Positions 51,121 through 58,970 of a stretch of DNA of 64,000 bases are shown in pieces. Position numbers and translations under genes: made by a program. The notes beneath the pieces were generated by a model, which saw only the letters and a list, made by a program, of their open reading frames with translations, made no database searches and had not been told where the DNA came from. How positions within the stretch are numbered: the first letter of the stretch is position 1; each line of letters opens with the position of its first letter. The DNA comes from JAJFFW01 sp038534195 (lineage in GTDB: Bacteria > Pseudomonadota > Alphaproteobacteria > Caulobacterales > Parvularculaceae): NCBI GenBank assembly GCA_038534195.1, contig JBCAXE010000013.1, positions 1-64,000 on the forward strand, read 5' to 3'.

Positions 51121-51168
51121 CCCTAAAAAGCGGTGGATGCGCGCAGTGTCCGCCGCTTTTTTTTAGGG
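51121..51168 (+). terminator. Rho-independent terminator after the small DUF11 gene
   Basis: The stretch starts CCCTAAAAAGCGG and ends CCGCTTTTTTTTAGGG, giving a long stem with an A-run on the left and an eight-T run on the right, and a loop of about 20 bases with an inner GGA/TCC pair. It lies 25 bases after the stop at 51095. It can work in both directions, but no gene enters it from the right. Confidence 0.9.
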
Positions 51169-51245
51169 TATTGCGGCCATACCGGCGCGTTTACCGCTGT
51201 GCTGTCGATTTGCTAATTGACGATTAAGCATCTGTCGCCTTAAAT

Positions 51246-51260
51246 GAACAAATGCAGAAC
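51246..51260 (-). promoter_or_regulatory. LexA box (SOS operator) over the mmcB start codon
   Basis: The plus strand reads GAAC-N7-GAAC, so the minus strand reads GTTC-N7-GTTC, the direct-repeat operator known for alphaproteobacterial LexA. It covers the ATG of mmcB (51252-51254), a position where a repressor would block transcription start or early elongation. MmcB of Caulobacter is an SOS-regulated gene, which makes the site credible. Confidence 0.7.
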
Positions 51261-51722
51261 AATATTAATGCGGCTGCAGGCCATACCCGCCCCGATGTCA
51301 CAGCCGATGTCACCCGCGGCGTCGTCCGACACTTCATCGATTTAGGTCTGTGCCCGGTCACCGAGTTCACGTTGCCGAACGGACGTCGCGCCGACGTAGT
51401 AGGGCTGGATGCAAAGGGCGTGATTACCGCAGCGGAGGTGAAATCCTGCCAGGCTGACTTTGATTCGGACCAAAAATGGTGCGACTACATCCCATTTTGC
51501 GACAAGTTTTATTTTGCGGTGGCCGAGACGTTTCCGACAGCGGTATTACCGGAGGAAACTGGACTAATTATCGCCGACAGTTTCGGCGCCGCTACGGTCA
51601 GACCCGCGCAGAACATGCCGTTGGCGCCGGCTCGGCGCAAAGCGCTAACACTTCGCTTCGCGCGTCACGCGGCGATGCGTGCAGTGACGCCTGCCATTTC
51701 CGCGACGGTCGGGCCGGTATGA
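51252..51722 (+). CDS. mmcB: MmcB-family DNA repair protein
   Basis: A 156-residue PD-(D/E)xK nuclease-fold protein of the MmcB family, linked in Caulobacter to mitomycin C resistance. The core is seen in GRRADVVGLDAKGVITAAEVKS, with Asp and the Glu-x-Lys pair of the catalytic motif, followed by DFDSDQKWCDYIPFCDKFYFAV. An SOS-type LexA operator overlaps its start codon. Its stop overlaps the start of the NTF2-like gene (ATGA), so the two are translationally coupled. Confidence 0.92.
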   Translation: MQNNINAAAGHTRPDVTADVTRGVVRHFIDLGLCPVTEFTLPNGRRADVVGLDAKGVITAAEVKSCQADFDSDQKWCDYIPFCDKFYFAVAETFPTAVLPEETGLIIADSFGAATVRPAQNMPLAPARRKALTLRFARHAAMRAVTPAISATVGPV

Positions 51723-52168
51723 CTGCGCCGGACTTTAAGAAAATCGTCGCGGAAATTTACGACATGCTTTCCGGTCCACCCGGTCCGCGCGATTATGAGC
51801 GTGTGCGCCGGTATTACCACCCTGACGCGCGTCTCGTGCGTACGGGTATGACCGACGACGGCGCGCCATTCTCTGAGGTGATGACGCTCGATGATCACGC
51901 AGCGGGCGTCGCTGAACTGCTTCGCGATCAGTCATTCGACGAGACCGAAATCGCCCATGAGGCGTCTGTCTTTGGGTCAGTAGCTGTCGTTAAGAGTTTG
52001 TACACCTATCAATTCGGCGAGGGTGACGACGCTGTCTCAGGCCGCGGAATCAATCTGTTCACTTTTTATCATGATGGTGATGCGTGGAGGATAATTAGTT
52101 GCGTCTGGAATAATGAGCGCGACGGTTTCTCGCTCACTGAAGCCATCGATATCATGAAAAAGTCTTGA
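51719..52168 (+). CDS. NTF2/SnoaL-like protein
   Basis: A 149-residue protein of the nuclear-transport-factor-2/SnoaL-like alpha+beta-cone fold, judged from the pattern MLSGPPGPRDYERVRRYYHPDARLV at the N-terminus, the central VFGSVAVVKSLYTY and the final FYHDGDAWRIISCVWNNER. Such proteins bind or convert small hydrophobic ligands; no catalytic residues can be assigned. The frame is open upstream, but the ATG at 51719 overlaps the mmcB stop by four bases. Coupling to mmcB could place it under SOS control. Confidence 0.85.
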   Translation: MTAPDFKKIVAEIYDMLSGPPGPRDYERVRRYYHPDARLVRTGMTDDGAPFSEVMTLDDHAAGVAELLRDQSFDETEIAHEASVFGSVAVVKSLYTYQFGEGDDAVSGRGINLFTFYHDGDAWRIISCVWNNERDGFSLTEAIDIMKKS

Positions 52169-52256
52169 GAGCGAAACGGTCTTTTCACGAAAAGGCCTCT
52201 GGGGCGGGTTTCGGCTGTGCCGATCGCCAAAATTATTTGGCAGTTAACCGGCGAGA

Positions 52257-53075
52257 TCAGCGCGCGCAGGCTGCGCCGGTGATGAAAGCATAAGCCTGAT
52301 CGCGCACAAATGCGCCGCCGCCGCGGGCCCAGACATTATTGTGACCAGCGTTCGGGAGAATATGCGCGCATTTCATTCCGGCGGCGACGTCAAAGAGCTT
52401 TCGGCCCATATGTTCGGGGATCAGCGCGTCTTGACGGCCATGAACCCAACCGAGCGGCATGGCTACGCCGCCCATTTTCGCCAGACTGTCATAGCGGTCG
52501 CGCACAAGAACCGCCGCCGGCAGGTAGGGCAGTTGTTTTTGCGCCATCGCCGCCATGGAGGTGAAGGGGGCCGAGACGATGAGGCCCGCGGCATCCGAGG
52601 TCGCGGCGAGATCTACAGCGACGCCGCTGCCGAGGGAATGACCATAGATGACGATACGCTCAGCCCCAAAGCCTTGATCCCGCAGCCACGCATAGTTGGC
52701 TAAAGCGGCGGCGCGCATGCCGGTTTCGGACGGCGCGCCGTCATTACCCCCATATCCCGGATAGCCCACCGCGAGGACGCCTGCGCCCCAGCTCGCAATT
52801 CCGTTTAATTCGTAAGCGTAGTAGGGAAGCGATCCGGCATTGCCGTGAAAATAGAGAATAATCGGATCAGCATCCGATTGCGGGGGCCGCCACCACGAGA
52901 TGGCGGGCCAATCGCCTATGTTGACTTCCAAAAAGCCGTCTAGCCCGGCCGACGATGGCGAAACGCGCTCTGTTGCTGGGTGGTAAATAAAATTGCGCTG
53001 AAGGAAAAATAGCGCCGCTGTCAGGCCTAGATACCCGGCAGCAAATAATGTCAGCGCAATTTTGAGCAGTGTCAT
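52257..53075 (-). CDS. Membrane-anchored alpha/beta hydrolase (BEM46/ABHD13-like)
   Basis: A 272-residue serine hydrolase with an N-terminal transmembrane anchor (about 5-26), then the RNFIYHPATER segment typical of the ABHD13/BEM46 family. The oxyanion region HGNAGS, the nucleophile GHSLGSG near residue 144, an acid in HGRQDALIP and the His in NAGHNNV complete the triad. The active site should face the periplasm. Substrate unknown. It is convergent with the NTF2-like gene; a strong terminator lies upstream between it and the M16 gene. Confidence 0.9.
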   Translation of the reverse strand: MTLLKIALTLFAAGYLGLTAALFFLQRNFIYHPATERVSPSSAGLDGFLEVNIGDWPAISWWRPPQSDADPIILYFHGNAGSLPYYAYELNGIASWGAGVLAVGYPGYGGNDGAPSETGMRAAALANYAWLRDQGFGAERIVIYGHSLGSGVAVDLAATSDAAGLIVSAPFTSMAAMAQKQLPYLPAAVLVRDRYDSLAKMGGVAMPLGWVHGRQDALIPEHMGRKLFDVAAGMKCAHILPNAGHNNVWARGGGAFVRDQAYAFITGAACAR

Positions 53076-53112
53076 CTATGGTGATTCCGTCAGTACACGC
53101 CGGGCTTTATAG

Positions 53113-53145
53113 AAAAAACGGCCGCTATCGCAGCGGCCGTTTTTT
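53113..53145 (-). terminator. Rho-independent terminator of the M16 peptidase gene
   Basis: A near-perfect 14-base stem AAAAAACGGCCGCT / AGCGGCCGTTTTTT with a five-base loop, symmetrical and therefore usable in both directions. It stands 14 bases after the M16 stop codon on the minus strand. Confidence 0.93.
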
Positions 53146-53158
53146 GGATTTTCACCGG

Positions 53159-55891
53159 TTAAAGGTCGTTGATGCTGCGAACTTCAACCGGCCCGATGCC
53201 GGCGGCTTCAACTTCAGCTTTGATCTTTTCGGCGTCGCCGATGATCACCCAGACCATTTTGTCGGGGTTCAAGACTTGCGCAGCGGCCGCGGCCACATCG
53301 GAAGTGGAGAGCGCCTCATACTTGGCCGGCAGCGTTTCCGGATAATTCAACGGCCGATTAAACCGGCTGCTCGAAAGGAGGCTTCCCATAACCGCGCCGG
53401 ACGTTTCATATTGTCCAGGCAAGGAGCGCACATTGTCGAGTTTGACGCGTCCGAGCTCGTCGCCGGTCGCGGGCCTGTCGCCAAGATATTGCGCAAACTC
53501 TTTTTTCAGTTCCGCAAGCGACGGCCCGGTTTTGTCGGTCTGAACCGGCGCCAGGATAATGAAGGGCCGTTGCGCGCGCGCATCAAGCAGCAGCGAGCGC
53601 GAGCCGTAAGACCAACCCTTGTCTTCGCGGAGATTGAGGTTGATACGGCTAACAAAATTGCCCCCAAGCACCTCGTTCATCGCTGAGATAGCGATATTAT
53701 TGTCGACGCCCGTCGGCGGCGCCACATGGCCGGCGAGGATAAACGATTGCGGCGAGCCCGGCCGGTCGATCAGGACCGTCCGCGGACCGTTAGGCAATGA
53801 CACATCGGCGATTTGCTTGGCTGGCTTTTCACCGCCGACGCGCCAACTGCCGAATGTACGTTGCAAAAGCGGTTGAATTTCCGCCAATGTCGTATCGCCG
53901 ACAACGAAGATTGTGCCGTTGTCAGGGCGCATCCATGTGTCCTTGAAGGTCACCAGGTCTTCGCGCGTGATACCGGCGACCGCCTCTTCCGTTCCTGACC
54001 CCGTGAGCGGAATGCCGTAGGCGTGACCGTCGCCATACATTAGCGGCGGCAGCAACCGGATGGCGATTTGCACCGGATTGGCTTTTTCCTGCGCGATGGA
54101 GGTTAGGATCAGCTTGCGCTGACGCTCAATTTCCTCATCGGCGAAGGTGGGTCTGCGCACCACATCGCCCAGAATTGACAATGACGGCGCAAGGTTTTCT
54201 TTCAGCGCAGACATGCGCACCGTCGTGGTGTCGAGATTTGACCCGGCCCCAATGGTTGCGCCAAGTTTTTCGAGCGCCGCGGCGAGCCCGAGCGCATCGT
54301 AGCGGCCCGCGCCTTCATCGAGCATGTCGGCGGTGAAATTGGCGAGCCCAAGCTTACCGCCAGCGTCAGCGGCGTAACCAGCGTCGAACTGCATCGCGAT
54401 ATTCACGACCGGAATCGTCGAGCGGTTCGCCACCACGATTTTCATCCCGTTCGTAAGCGTCGCTTCTTCAATCGCCGGAAACTCAAGGGCGGTCTCGCCG
54501 GTGACGGCCGGCAGGCCAGTGGAACGGTCGACCGTCGAGGCGGCGGCCGAGAATTCCGGGAACGGCAGAACGTCAAGCTGGTGCCAGCCGTCGCTAAGCC
54601 ACGCTTGCGCCGCAGCCAAAACGCCTTTCGGCGTGGCTGCGTCCAACTCGTCAAGCTCTGTTCCGAAATAGGCGGGGTCGCCGGCGATTAGTTCGCCTTG
54701 CGCCAGCGTAACCGCTTTACCGCCGAAGCCGCCGACCTCTTCCAGGCCGCGGATAATGCTTGCCTTTGTTTTCGTGGAGACAAGATCAACCTCCGCTTTC
54801 GTCGGTCCCTTAGCGAGAAATTCCGCAATCATGCGGTCCATTTCCGCTTCCACTTTCTCAATGTCTTCGCCCGGCTTGACGCTGACGACGACGCCGAAGA
54901 TCGACGCCATTTTCAATTCAAAATTGAAAACGTCTGCGTCGGTCGCAATCTGCTGATTATAGACAAGTTCCTTGTACAGACGGGAGTTCTTGCCGTCGCC
55001 GAGCACGCTCGCCGCAATGAAGAGATCCGTCGAGATCGGATTATGATCTTCCGGCGTCGCCCAGACGCGATAGATGCGCGCTTGAGGCACTTGATCGTAG
55101 AGCGTCGCGCGCGTGTTCTCCGTGCGCTTCGGCACCCACGCGTCTTGCGTCAGAAGCGGCGGCCCGGCGTCGATATGGCCGAAATATTTCTCGACTTTAG
55201 TGCGCGCTTCTTCGGTATTGATATCACCTGCAAGAACGAGAATCGCATTAGCGGCGCCGTAATATGTTTCAAACCAGCTCTTCACATCTTCGAGGCTCGC
55301 CGCATCGAGGTCCGCCATGGAGCCGATGGTTGAGTGGTTGTACGGATGATCGCCGGGAAACAACGAGGACTGGATATTTGTGAAAATCTTGCGGCCGTAA
55401 GGCTGGTTTTCACCCTGACGCTTTTCGTTCTGGACAACGCCGCGTTGCTCGTCCAGCTTTTCCTGAGTCACGGCCCCGAGAAGATGGCCCATTCGGTCTG
55501 ATTCCATCCATAAGATGCGATCGAGAGCAGGCGTTGGGACAGTCTGGAAATAATTGGTGCGATCGGTGTTCGTGGTGCCGTTGAGCCCCGTTGCGCCCAC
55601 TTCCTGCAGCGGTTTGAACCATTCGTCGTCGTAATTTTCGGTGCCGTTGAACATCAGATGTTCAAAAAGGTGCGCGAAGCCTGTCTTGCCTTTCGGCTCA
55701 TCCTTCGACCCGACTTTGTACCAAACGGAAACCGCCACAACAGGCGCTTTCCTGTCTTCGTGGACGATCACGGTCAGCCCATTGTCCAATTGGAATTTCT
55801 CGTAAGGAATTTCGATGTCGGCGGCGTGTGCGGCCGGTATGGCCGTGAGCGCGCAGACAGCGAAAGTCGCTGCGGCATTCAAAAATCGCAT
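53159..55891 (-). CDS. Two-lobe M16 family zinc peptidase
   Basis: Exported metallopeptidase of 910 residues made of two M16 halves. The signal peptide ends near AAHAADI. The first half has the inverted zinc motif HLFEH at about 74-78 and the Glu in QNEKRQ further on, and would be the active lobe. The second half (from about 480) lacks the zinc motif but keeps the LREDKGWSYG substrate-binding segment near the C-terminus. The ATG at 55891 has AGAGGGG as ribosome binding site; the frame is open much further upstream, where it is antisense/overlapping to regA. It should act in the periplasm on peptides; substrate unknown. Confidence 0.95.
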   Translation of the reverse strand: MRFLNAAATFAVCALTAIPAAHAADIEIPYEKFQLDNGLTVIVHEDRKAPVVAVSVWYKVGSKDEPKGKTGFAHLFEHLMFNGTENYDDEWFKPLQEVGATGLNGTTNTDRTNYFQTVPTPALDRILWMESDRMGHLLGAVTQEKLDEQRGVVQNEKRQGENQPYGRKIFTNIQSSLFPGDHPYNHSTIGSMADLDAASLEDVKSWFETYYGAANAILVLAGDINTEEARTKVEKYFGHIDAGPPLLTQDAWVPKRTENTRATLYDQVPQARIYRVWATPEDHNPISTDLFIAASVLGDGKNSRLYKELVYNQQIATDADVFNFELKMASIFGVVVSVKPGEDIEKVEAEMDRMIAEFLAKGPTKAEVDLVSTKTKASIIRGLEEVGGFGGKAVTLAQGELIAGDPAYFGTELDELDAATPKGVLAAAQAWLSDGWHQLDVLPFPEFSAAASTVDRSTGLPAVTGETALEFPAIEEATLTNGMKIVVANRSTIPVVNIAMQFDAGYAADAGGKLGLANFTADMLDEGAGRYDALGLAAALEKLGATIGAGSNLDTTTVRMSALKENLAPSLSILGDVVRRPTFADEEIERQRKLILTSIAQEKANPVQIAIRLLPPLMYGDGHAYGIPLTGSGTEEAVAGITREDLVTFKDTWMRPDNGTIFVVGDTTLAEIQPLLQRTFGSWRVGGEKPAKQIADVSLPNGPRTVLIDRPGSPQSFILAGHVAPPTGVDNNIAISAMNEVLGGNFVSRINLNLREDKGWSYGSRSLLLDARAQRPFIILAPVQTDKTGPSLAELKKEFAQYLGDRPATGDELGRVKLDNVRSLPGQYETSGAVMGSLLSSSRFNRPLNYPETLPAKYEALSTSDVAAAAAQVLNPDKMVWVIIGDAEKIKAEVEAAGIGPVEVRSINDL

Positions 55892-56023
55892 AGGGAGCCC
55901 CTCTTCGCGTGTCGTTTCATTGGCATAATATCGCGCCAGCATCCGGGCGGGCGCGGCTAGCGTCAATATCCACCGGTTCCGTTCATCGCGCAATCGAAAC
56001 GGCCGGGCGCGCATCGGGCGTTT

Positions 56024-56048
56024 CGCGCCGCGCCGCGCCGCGCCGCGC
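56024..56048. repeat. CGCCG pentanucleotide repeat
   Basis: About four and a half tandem copies of CGCCG stand directly after the regA stop codon. With the following TTAGCGCGG, the end of the tract can form a CCGCGC / GCGCGG hairpin that may serve as an mRNA 3' end. Confidence 0.8.
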
Positions 56049-56633
56049 TTAGCGCGGGGCGCGTTTGGCGAGGATGCGTTGGAGCGTGCGGCGGTGCATG
56101 CCGAGGCGGCGCGCGGTCTCGGAGACATTGTGGTCGCAGAGCTCGTAGACGCGCTGGATATGTTCCCAACGCACACGGTCCGCTGACATCGGATTTTCCG
56201 GCGGGTCGGGTCGCTCGCCTGGGAGCGCAAGGAGCGCTTTTTCCACATCGTCGGCGTCAGCCGGTTTTGAGAGATAATCGACCGCGCCCGCCTTAACGGC
56301 GGCGACGGCGGTGGCGATATTTCCGTAGCCGGTCAGCATAATCACACGGCAATCTTCGCGCGCTTCATGAATGGCGTTGACCACTTCAAGCCCGTCGCCG
56401 TCTTCCAGGCGCAAATCGACGACAGCAAACGCCGGCGCAGTCGATTTGACTTCGGTAAGCGCTTCGCGGACGCTGCCGGCGAGCGTCGGCGTGAACCCGC
56501 GTTTTTCCATGGCGCGTCCCAATCGGTTCCGAAACGGTTCATCGTCGTCCACGATAAGGAGGCTCGCGTCTGCGGGCAGGCTAGCTTCGGCGGCGGCGGT
56601 CTCAGGCTCGGTCATCTCGCGGGGTCTTTCCAT
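56049..56633 (-). CDS. regA: RegA/ActR/PrrA-type response regulator
   Basis: Global redox response regulator, partner of RegB. From the ATG at 56633 it has 194 residues: a receiver domain with acidic pocket DDD at 29-31, the phospho-accepting Asp73 in AVVDLRLEDGDGLE and the Lys in LSKPAD, then a short linker and a Fis-type HTH at the C-terminus (NVSETARRLGMHRRTLQRIL), the usual RegA layout. It follows regB on the same strand by about 79 bases. In related bacteria the pair controls respiration, photosynthesis, nitrogen and carbon genes; no target is known here. Confidence 0.93.
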   Translation of the reverse strand: MERPREMTEPETAAAEASLPADASLLIVDDDEPFRNRLGRAMEKRGFTPTLAGSVREALTEVKSTAPAFAVVDLRLEDGDGLEVVNAIHEAREDCRVIMLTGYGNIATAVAAVKAGAVDYLSKPADADDVEKALLALPGERPDPPENPMSADRVRWEHIQRVYELCDHNVSETARRLGMHRRTLQRILAKRAPR

Positions 56634-56712
56634 CAAGGCGATATTGGCTTTTCAGTTGACTTTCATCACATCTATATACGCTGCATGTGCGCCTAAAGGA
56701 TCGGTCTTTCAA

Positions 56713-58050
56713 CTAGATTGCGGCGATTTTGACCGCCGAAAGCGGCCATTCTACTGATACCCAGGCGCCCGCGACAGGGTTGTCACGATCCCAGGCGACA
56801 TTGTCGAATTTGATCTCCGCGCCTGTGCGCTCAAGCAGAGTTTTGGAGATGAAAAACCCAAGGCCCATCCCCCTTTTTTTCCGGGCGGCGTGGCGCGACC
56901 CCACATAGGGTTCGCCTAGGCGCGCCAAGACTTCTTGCGGGAAGCCGCGCCCGTCGTCGTGTATGGATATGGTTAGTTTTTCAGGGGACCAGCGCGCCGT
57001 CATCAGGACTTTTGAGCGTGCGAATTCCACCGCATTTTCAATGAAATTGCGCAATCCGTACGTTATTTCAGGCTGTCGTTTCACAAACAAAAGGTCCTCA
57101 GCGTCGTCGGCGGCAATAATGTCGAAAATGATCGCAGGGCCCTCGGCCTGATCCAGAAACGGCCCGGCCGCCTCGCGCAGGAGCGTGTCGATCTGGAGCC
57201 GGTCCAGCATCGCGTCGCCTTCGTCACCGCGTTGTGACAAACGGCTTAAAATATCCCGGCACCGTTCGGCTTGGCTGACGAGGAGCGTGGCGTCGTCCCT
57301 CAATTGATCGCGACCGGTCAATTCGCGCGCCATCTCTTTCGCCGTCACCTGGATGGTGGCGAGCGGCGTGCCAAGCTCATGGGCGGCGGCCGCGGCGAGG
57401 CCGCCAAGTGCGGCGAGGCGCTCTTCGCGCGCCAGCACGAGCTGGGTCGCGGCGAGGGCGCTTTTCATCTCGGCTGCCTCCGCGGCGATCCTTCGCGCGT
57501 AGGCGGAGAAAAACAGAACTGAGAATGAAAGCGCCGCCCAAACGCCGGCTTTGTAGACCCCTGGCAAGGCGATCGTTTCCCCAACGCGCCAGGGCAGCGG
57601 CAAATGCATTAGCGCCAGGAGGCTAATGCCAGCGACGGCGATGACGCAGACAATCGCGATCAGGCGCACGGATAAGACGCTCGCCGCAATCGTCACTGGC
57701 GCGACGATCAGTACCGAGAATGGATTTAGGAGGCCGCCGGTCAAGAACAGCAACACACAAAGCTGGGCGATGTCAAAAATGATATAGCCCGCTGCTTCCC
57801 GGTCGCTCAGGAAGCGTTGCGGCGAAAAGCGCAGCGTGACAAAAAGATTGAGCCATGCGCTTGCCGCGATGGCGGCGAGACAGAGCCCGAGCGGCAGGGG
57901 AAAGCCGAAGCCAAAATGGACGAGAAATATCGCTGCTGTTTGGCCGGCGACGGCGAGCCAGCGCAGGGTCGTGAGCGTGCGCAGTCTGACCGGCCCGCGC
58001 AACGATTGCACGACCGCATCGCGCACTTCCGGCGCCAGGCGCTGGGGCAT
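56713..58050 (-). CDS. regB: RegB/ActS/PrrB-type redox sensor histidine kinase
   Basis: Membrane histidine kinase of 445 residues with six hydrophobic helices in the first 185 residues. The quinone-sensing heptad GGLLNPF is at 105-111. The phospho-accepting His224 is in AHELGTPLATI, and the redox-active Cys264 in QAERCRDIL corresponds to Cys265 of Rhodobacter RegB. N, G1 and G2 ATP-site boxes (ENAVEFA, DDGRGFP, RGMGLGFFI) are present. So all three features of redox sensing known for this family are kept. It heads the regB-regA operon and is divergent from the Sco gene, the same neighbourhood as regB/senC in Rhodobacter. Confidence 0.95.
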   Translation of the reverse strand: MPQRLAPEVRDAVVQSLRGPVRLRTLTTLRWLAVAGQTAAIFLVHFGFGFPLPLGLCLAAIAASAWLNLFVTLRFSPQRFLSDREAAGYIIFDIAQLCVLLFLTGGLLNPFSVLIVAPVTIAASVLSVRLIAIVCVIAVAGISLLALMHLPLPWRVGETIALPGVYKAGVWAALSFSVLFFSAYARRIAAEAAEMKSALAATQLVLAREERLAALGGLAAAAAHELGTPLATIQVTAKEMARELTGRDQLRDDATLLVSQAERCRDILSRLSQRGDEGDAMLDRLQIDTLLREAAGPFLDQAEGPAIIFDIIAADDAEDLLFVKRQPEITYGLRNFIENAVEFARSKVLMTARWSPEKLTISIHDDGRGFPQEVLARLGEPYVGSRHAARKKRGMGLGFFISKTLLERTGAEIKFDNVAWDRDNPVAGAWVSVEWPLSAVKIAAI

Positions 58051-58165
58051 GGGCTTCCTTTCTCATGCGCGCGAGAAATGGGCGAATGCGCGCGTTTCCA
58101 TTATGCCTGCACGCACGTATAGAGAAGTCAGGGGCCACAGACCAGCGATGCGGGACAGGACACGA

Positions 58166-58765
58166 ATGAGCGCCATCATGACGAGACGACTTCTAGGCTT
58201 GATCGGACTTTGCTTCGCAGCGGCGTGCGGGGGCGGCGACAGCGCCGAGATACCAGCGGACGGGATCATCCGGCTTTCCGACCAGTTCGCTGGCGGCTTC
58301 GATCTTGTCAACGCAGACGGCGACCGGGTCACGAGCGAGGACTACAAGGGCAAGGTCTCAGTCATCTATTTCGGCTTCGCGTCCTGCCCGGACGTGTGTC
58401 CGCTCGCCCTCGGGCTGTTGAGCGCTGCGCTGGCCGATCTCGACGACGACGAACGCGCGCGGTTGCAGCCGGTTTTCATCACGGTCGATCCGGAACGCGA
58501 CACGCCGGAAGCAATGAAGGTCTATTTGTCGTCCTTTCACGAGGACATTGTGGGCCTGACCGGTTCGCCTGCGGCGGTCGAGGCCGCGCGTCAGGGCTTC
58601 AAAGTCTACGCTCAAAAAGCGGCGCTCGAAGGGTCAGCGCTCGATTACACGATGAACCACACAAGCCTGTTTTATGTGGTCGACAAGACCGGCGCGCCCG
58701 TTCTGGCCTTGCGCGACACGCTGACGGCTGAACAGCTCGCCGCCGCCCTGCGCCGGAACATTTAA
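58166..58765 (+). CDS. Sco1/SenC-type copper chaperone lipoprotein
   Basis: Assembly factor for the copper site of cytochrome c oxidase, 199 residues. It is exported by a lipoprotein signal ending in AAAC (Cys21). The copper-binding CPDVC pair is at 74 and 78, and the third ligand His in NHTSLFYV is near residue 167. The VIYFGFASCPDVCPL and TVDPERDTPE segments are characteristic. AGGA lies five bases before the ATG at 58166; ATGs at 58148 and 58178 are alternatives. It is divergent from regB over about 115 bp. Confidence 0.93.
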   Translation: MSAIMTRRLLGLIGLCFAAACGGGDSAEIPADGIIRLSDQFAGGFDLVNADGDRVTSEDYKGKVSVIYFGFASCPDVCPLALGLLSAALADLDDDERARLQPVFITVDPERDTPEAMKVYLSSFHEDIVGLTGSPAAVEAARQGFKVYAQKAALEGSALDYTMNHTSLFYVVDKTGAPVLALRDTLTAEQLAAALRRNI

Positions 58766-58866
58766 GGGCGGTTGATTTAAAGCCTTCAATTTTCAGTATT
58801 ATTTTTATGGTTGCCCAATTCGGGCGACGCAAAATAGGGTGCGGAAAATTACAGGGCGTTAATTCG

Positions 58867-58902
58867 TTGCGCCGCGGCGGCATGCTGTGGCATGTTGCGC
58901 CG
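58867..58902. promoter_or_regulatory. Candidate operator upstream of phaZ
   Basis: A perfect inverted repeat CATGC-TGTG-GCATG at 58881-58894 is framed by two direct copies of TTGCGCCGC (58867-58875 and 58894-58902). TGC/GCA-rich operators of this sort are bound by PhaR in other PHB-forming bacteria. The site is 70-100 bases before the phaZ start. The regulator itself is not in the window. Confidence 0.4.
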
Positions 58903-58970
58903 CATAATAACGAAGCGAAACCGCTCGATTAGGCCAAGGCCGCAGTACTGAGTAAAGCGCCGGAGGGGCA

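Noticed and set aside
52169..52256. Possible terminator between the convergent NTF2-like and hydrolase genes
   Set aside because: GCC and GGC blocks near 52223-52245 do not form a stem longer than three or four pairs, and no T-run follows on either strand.
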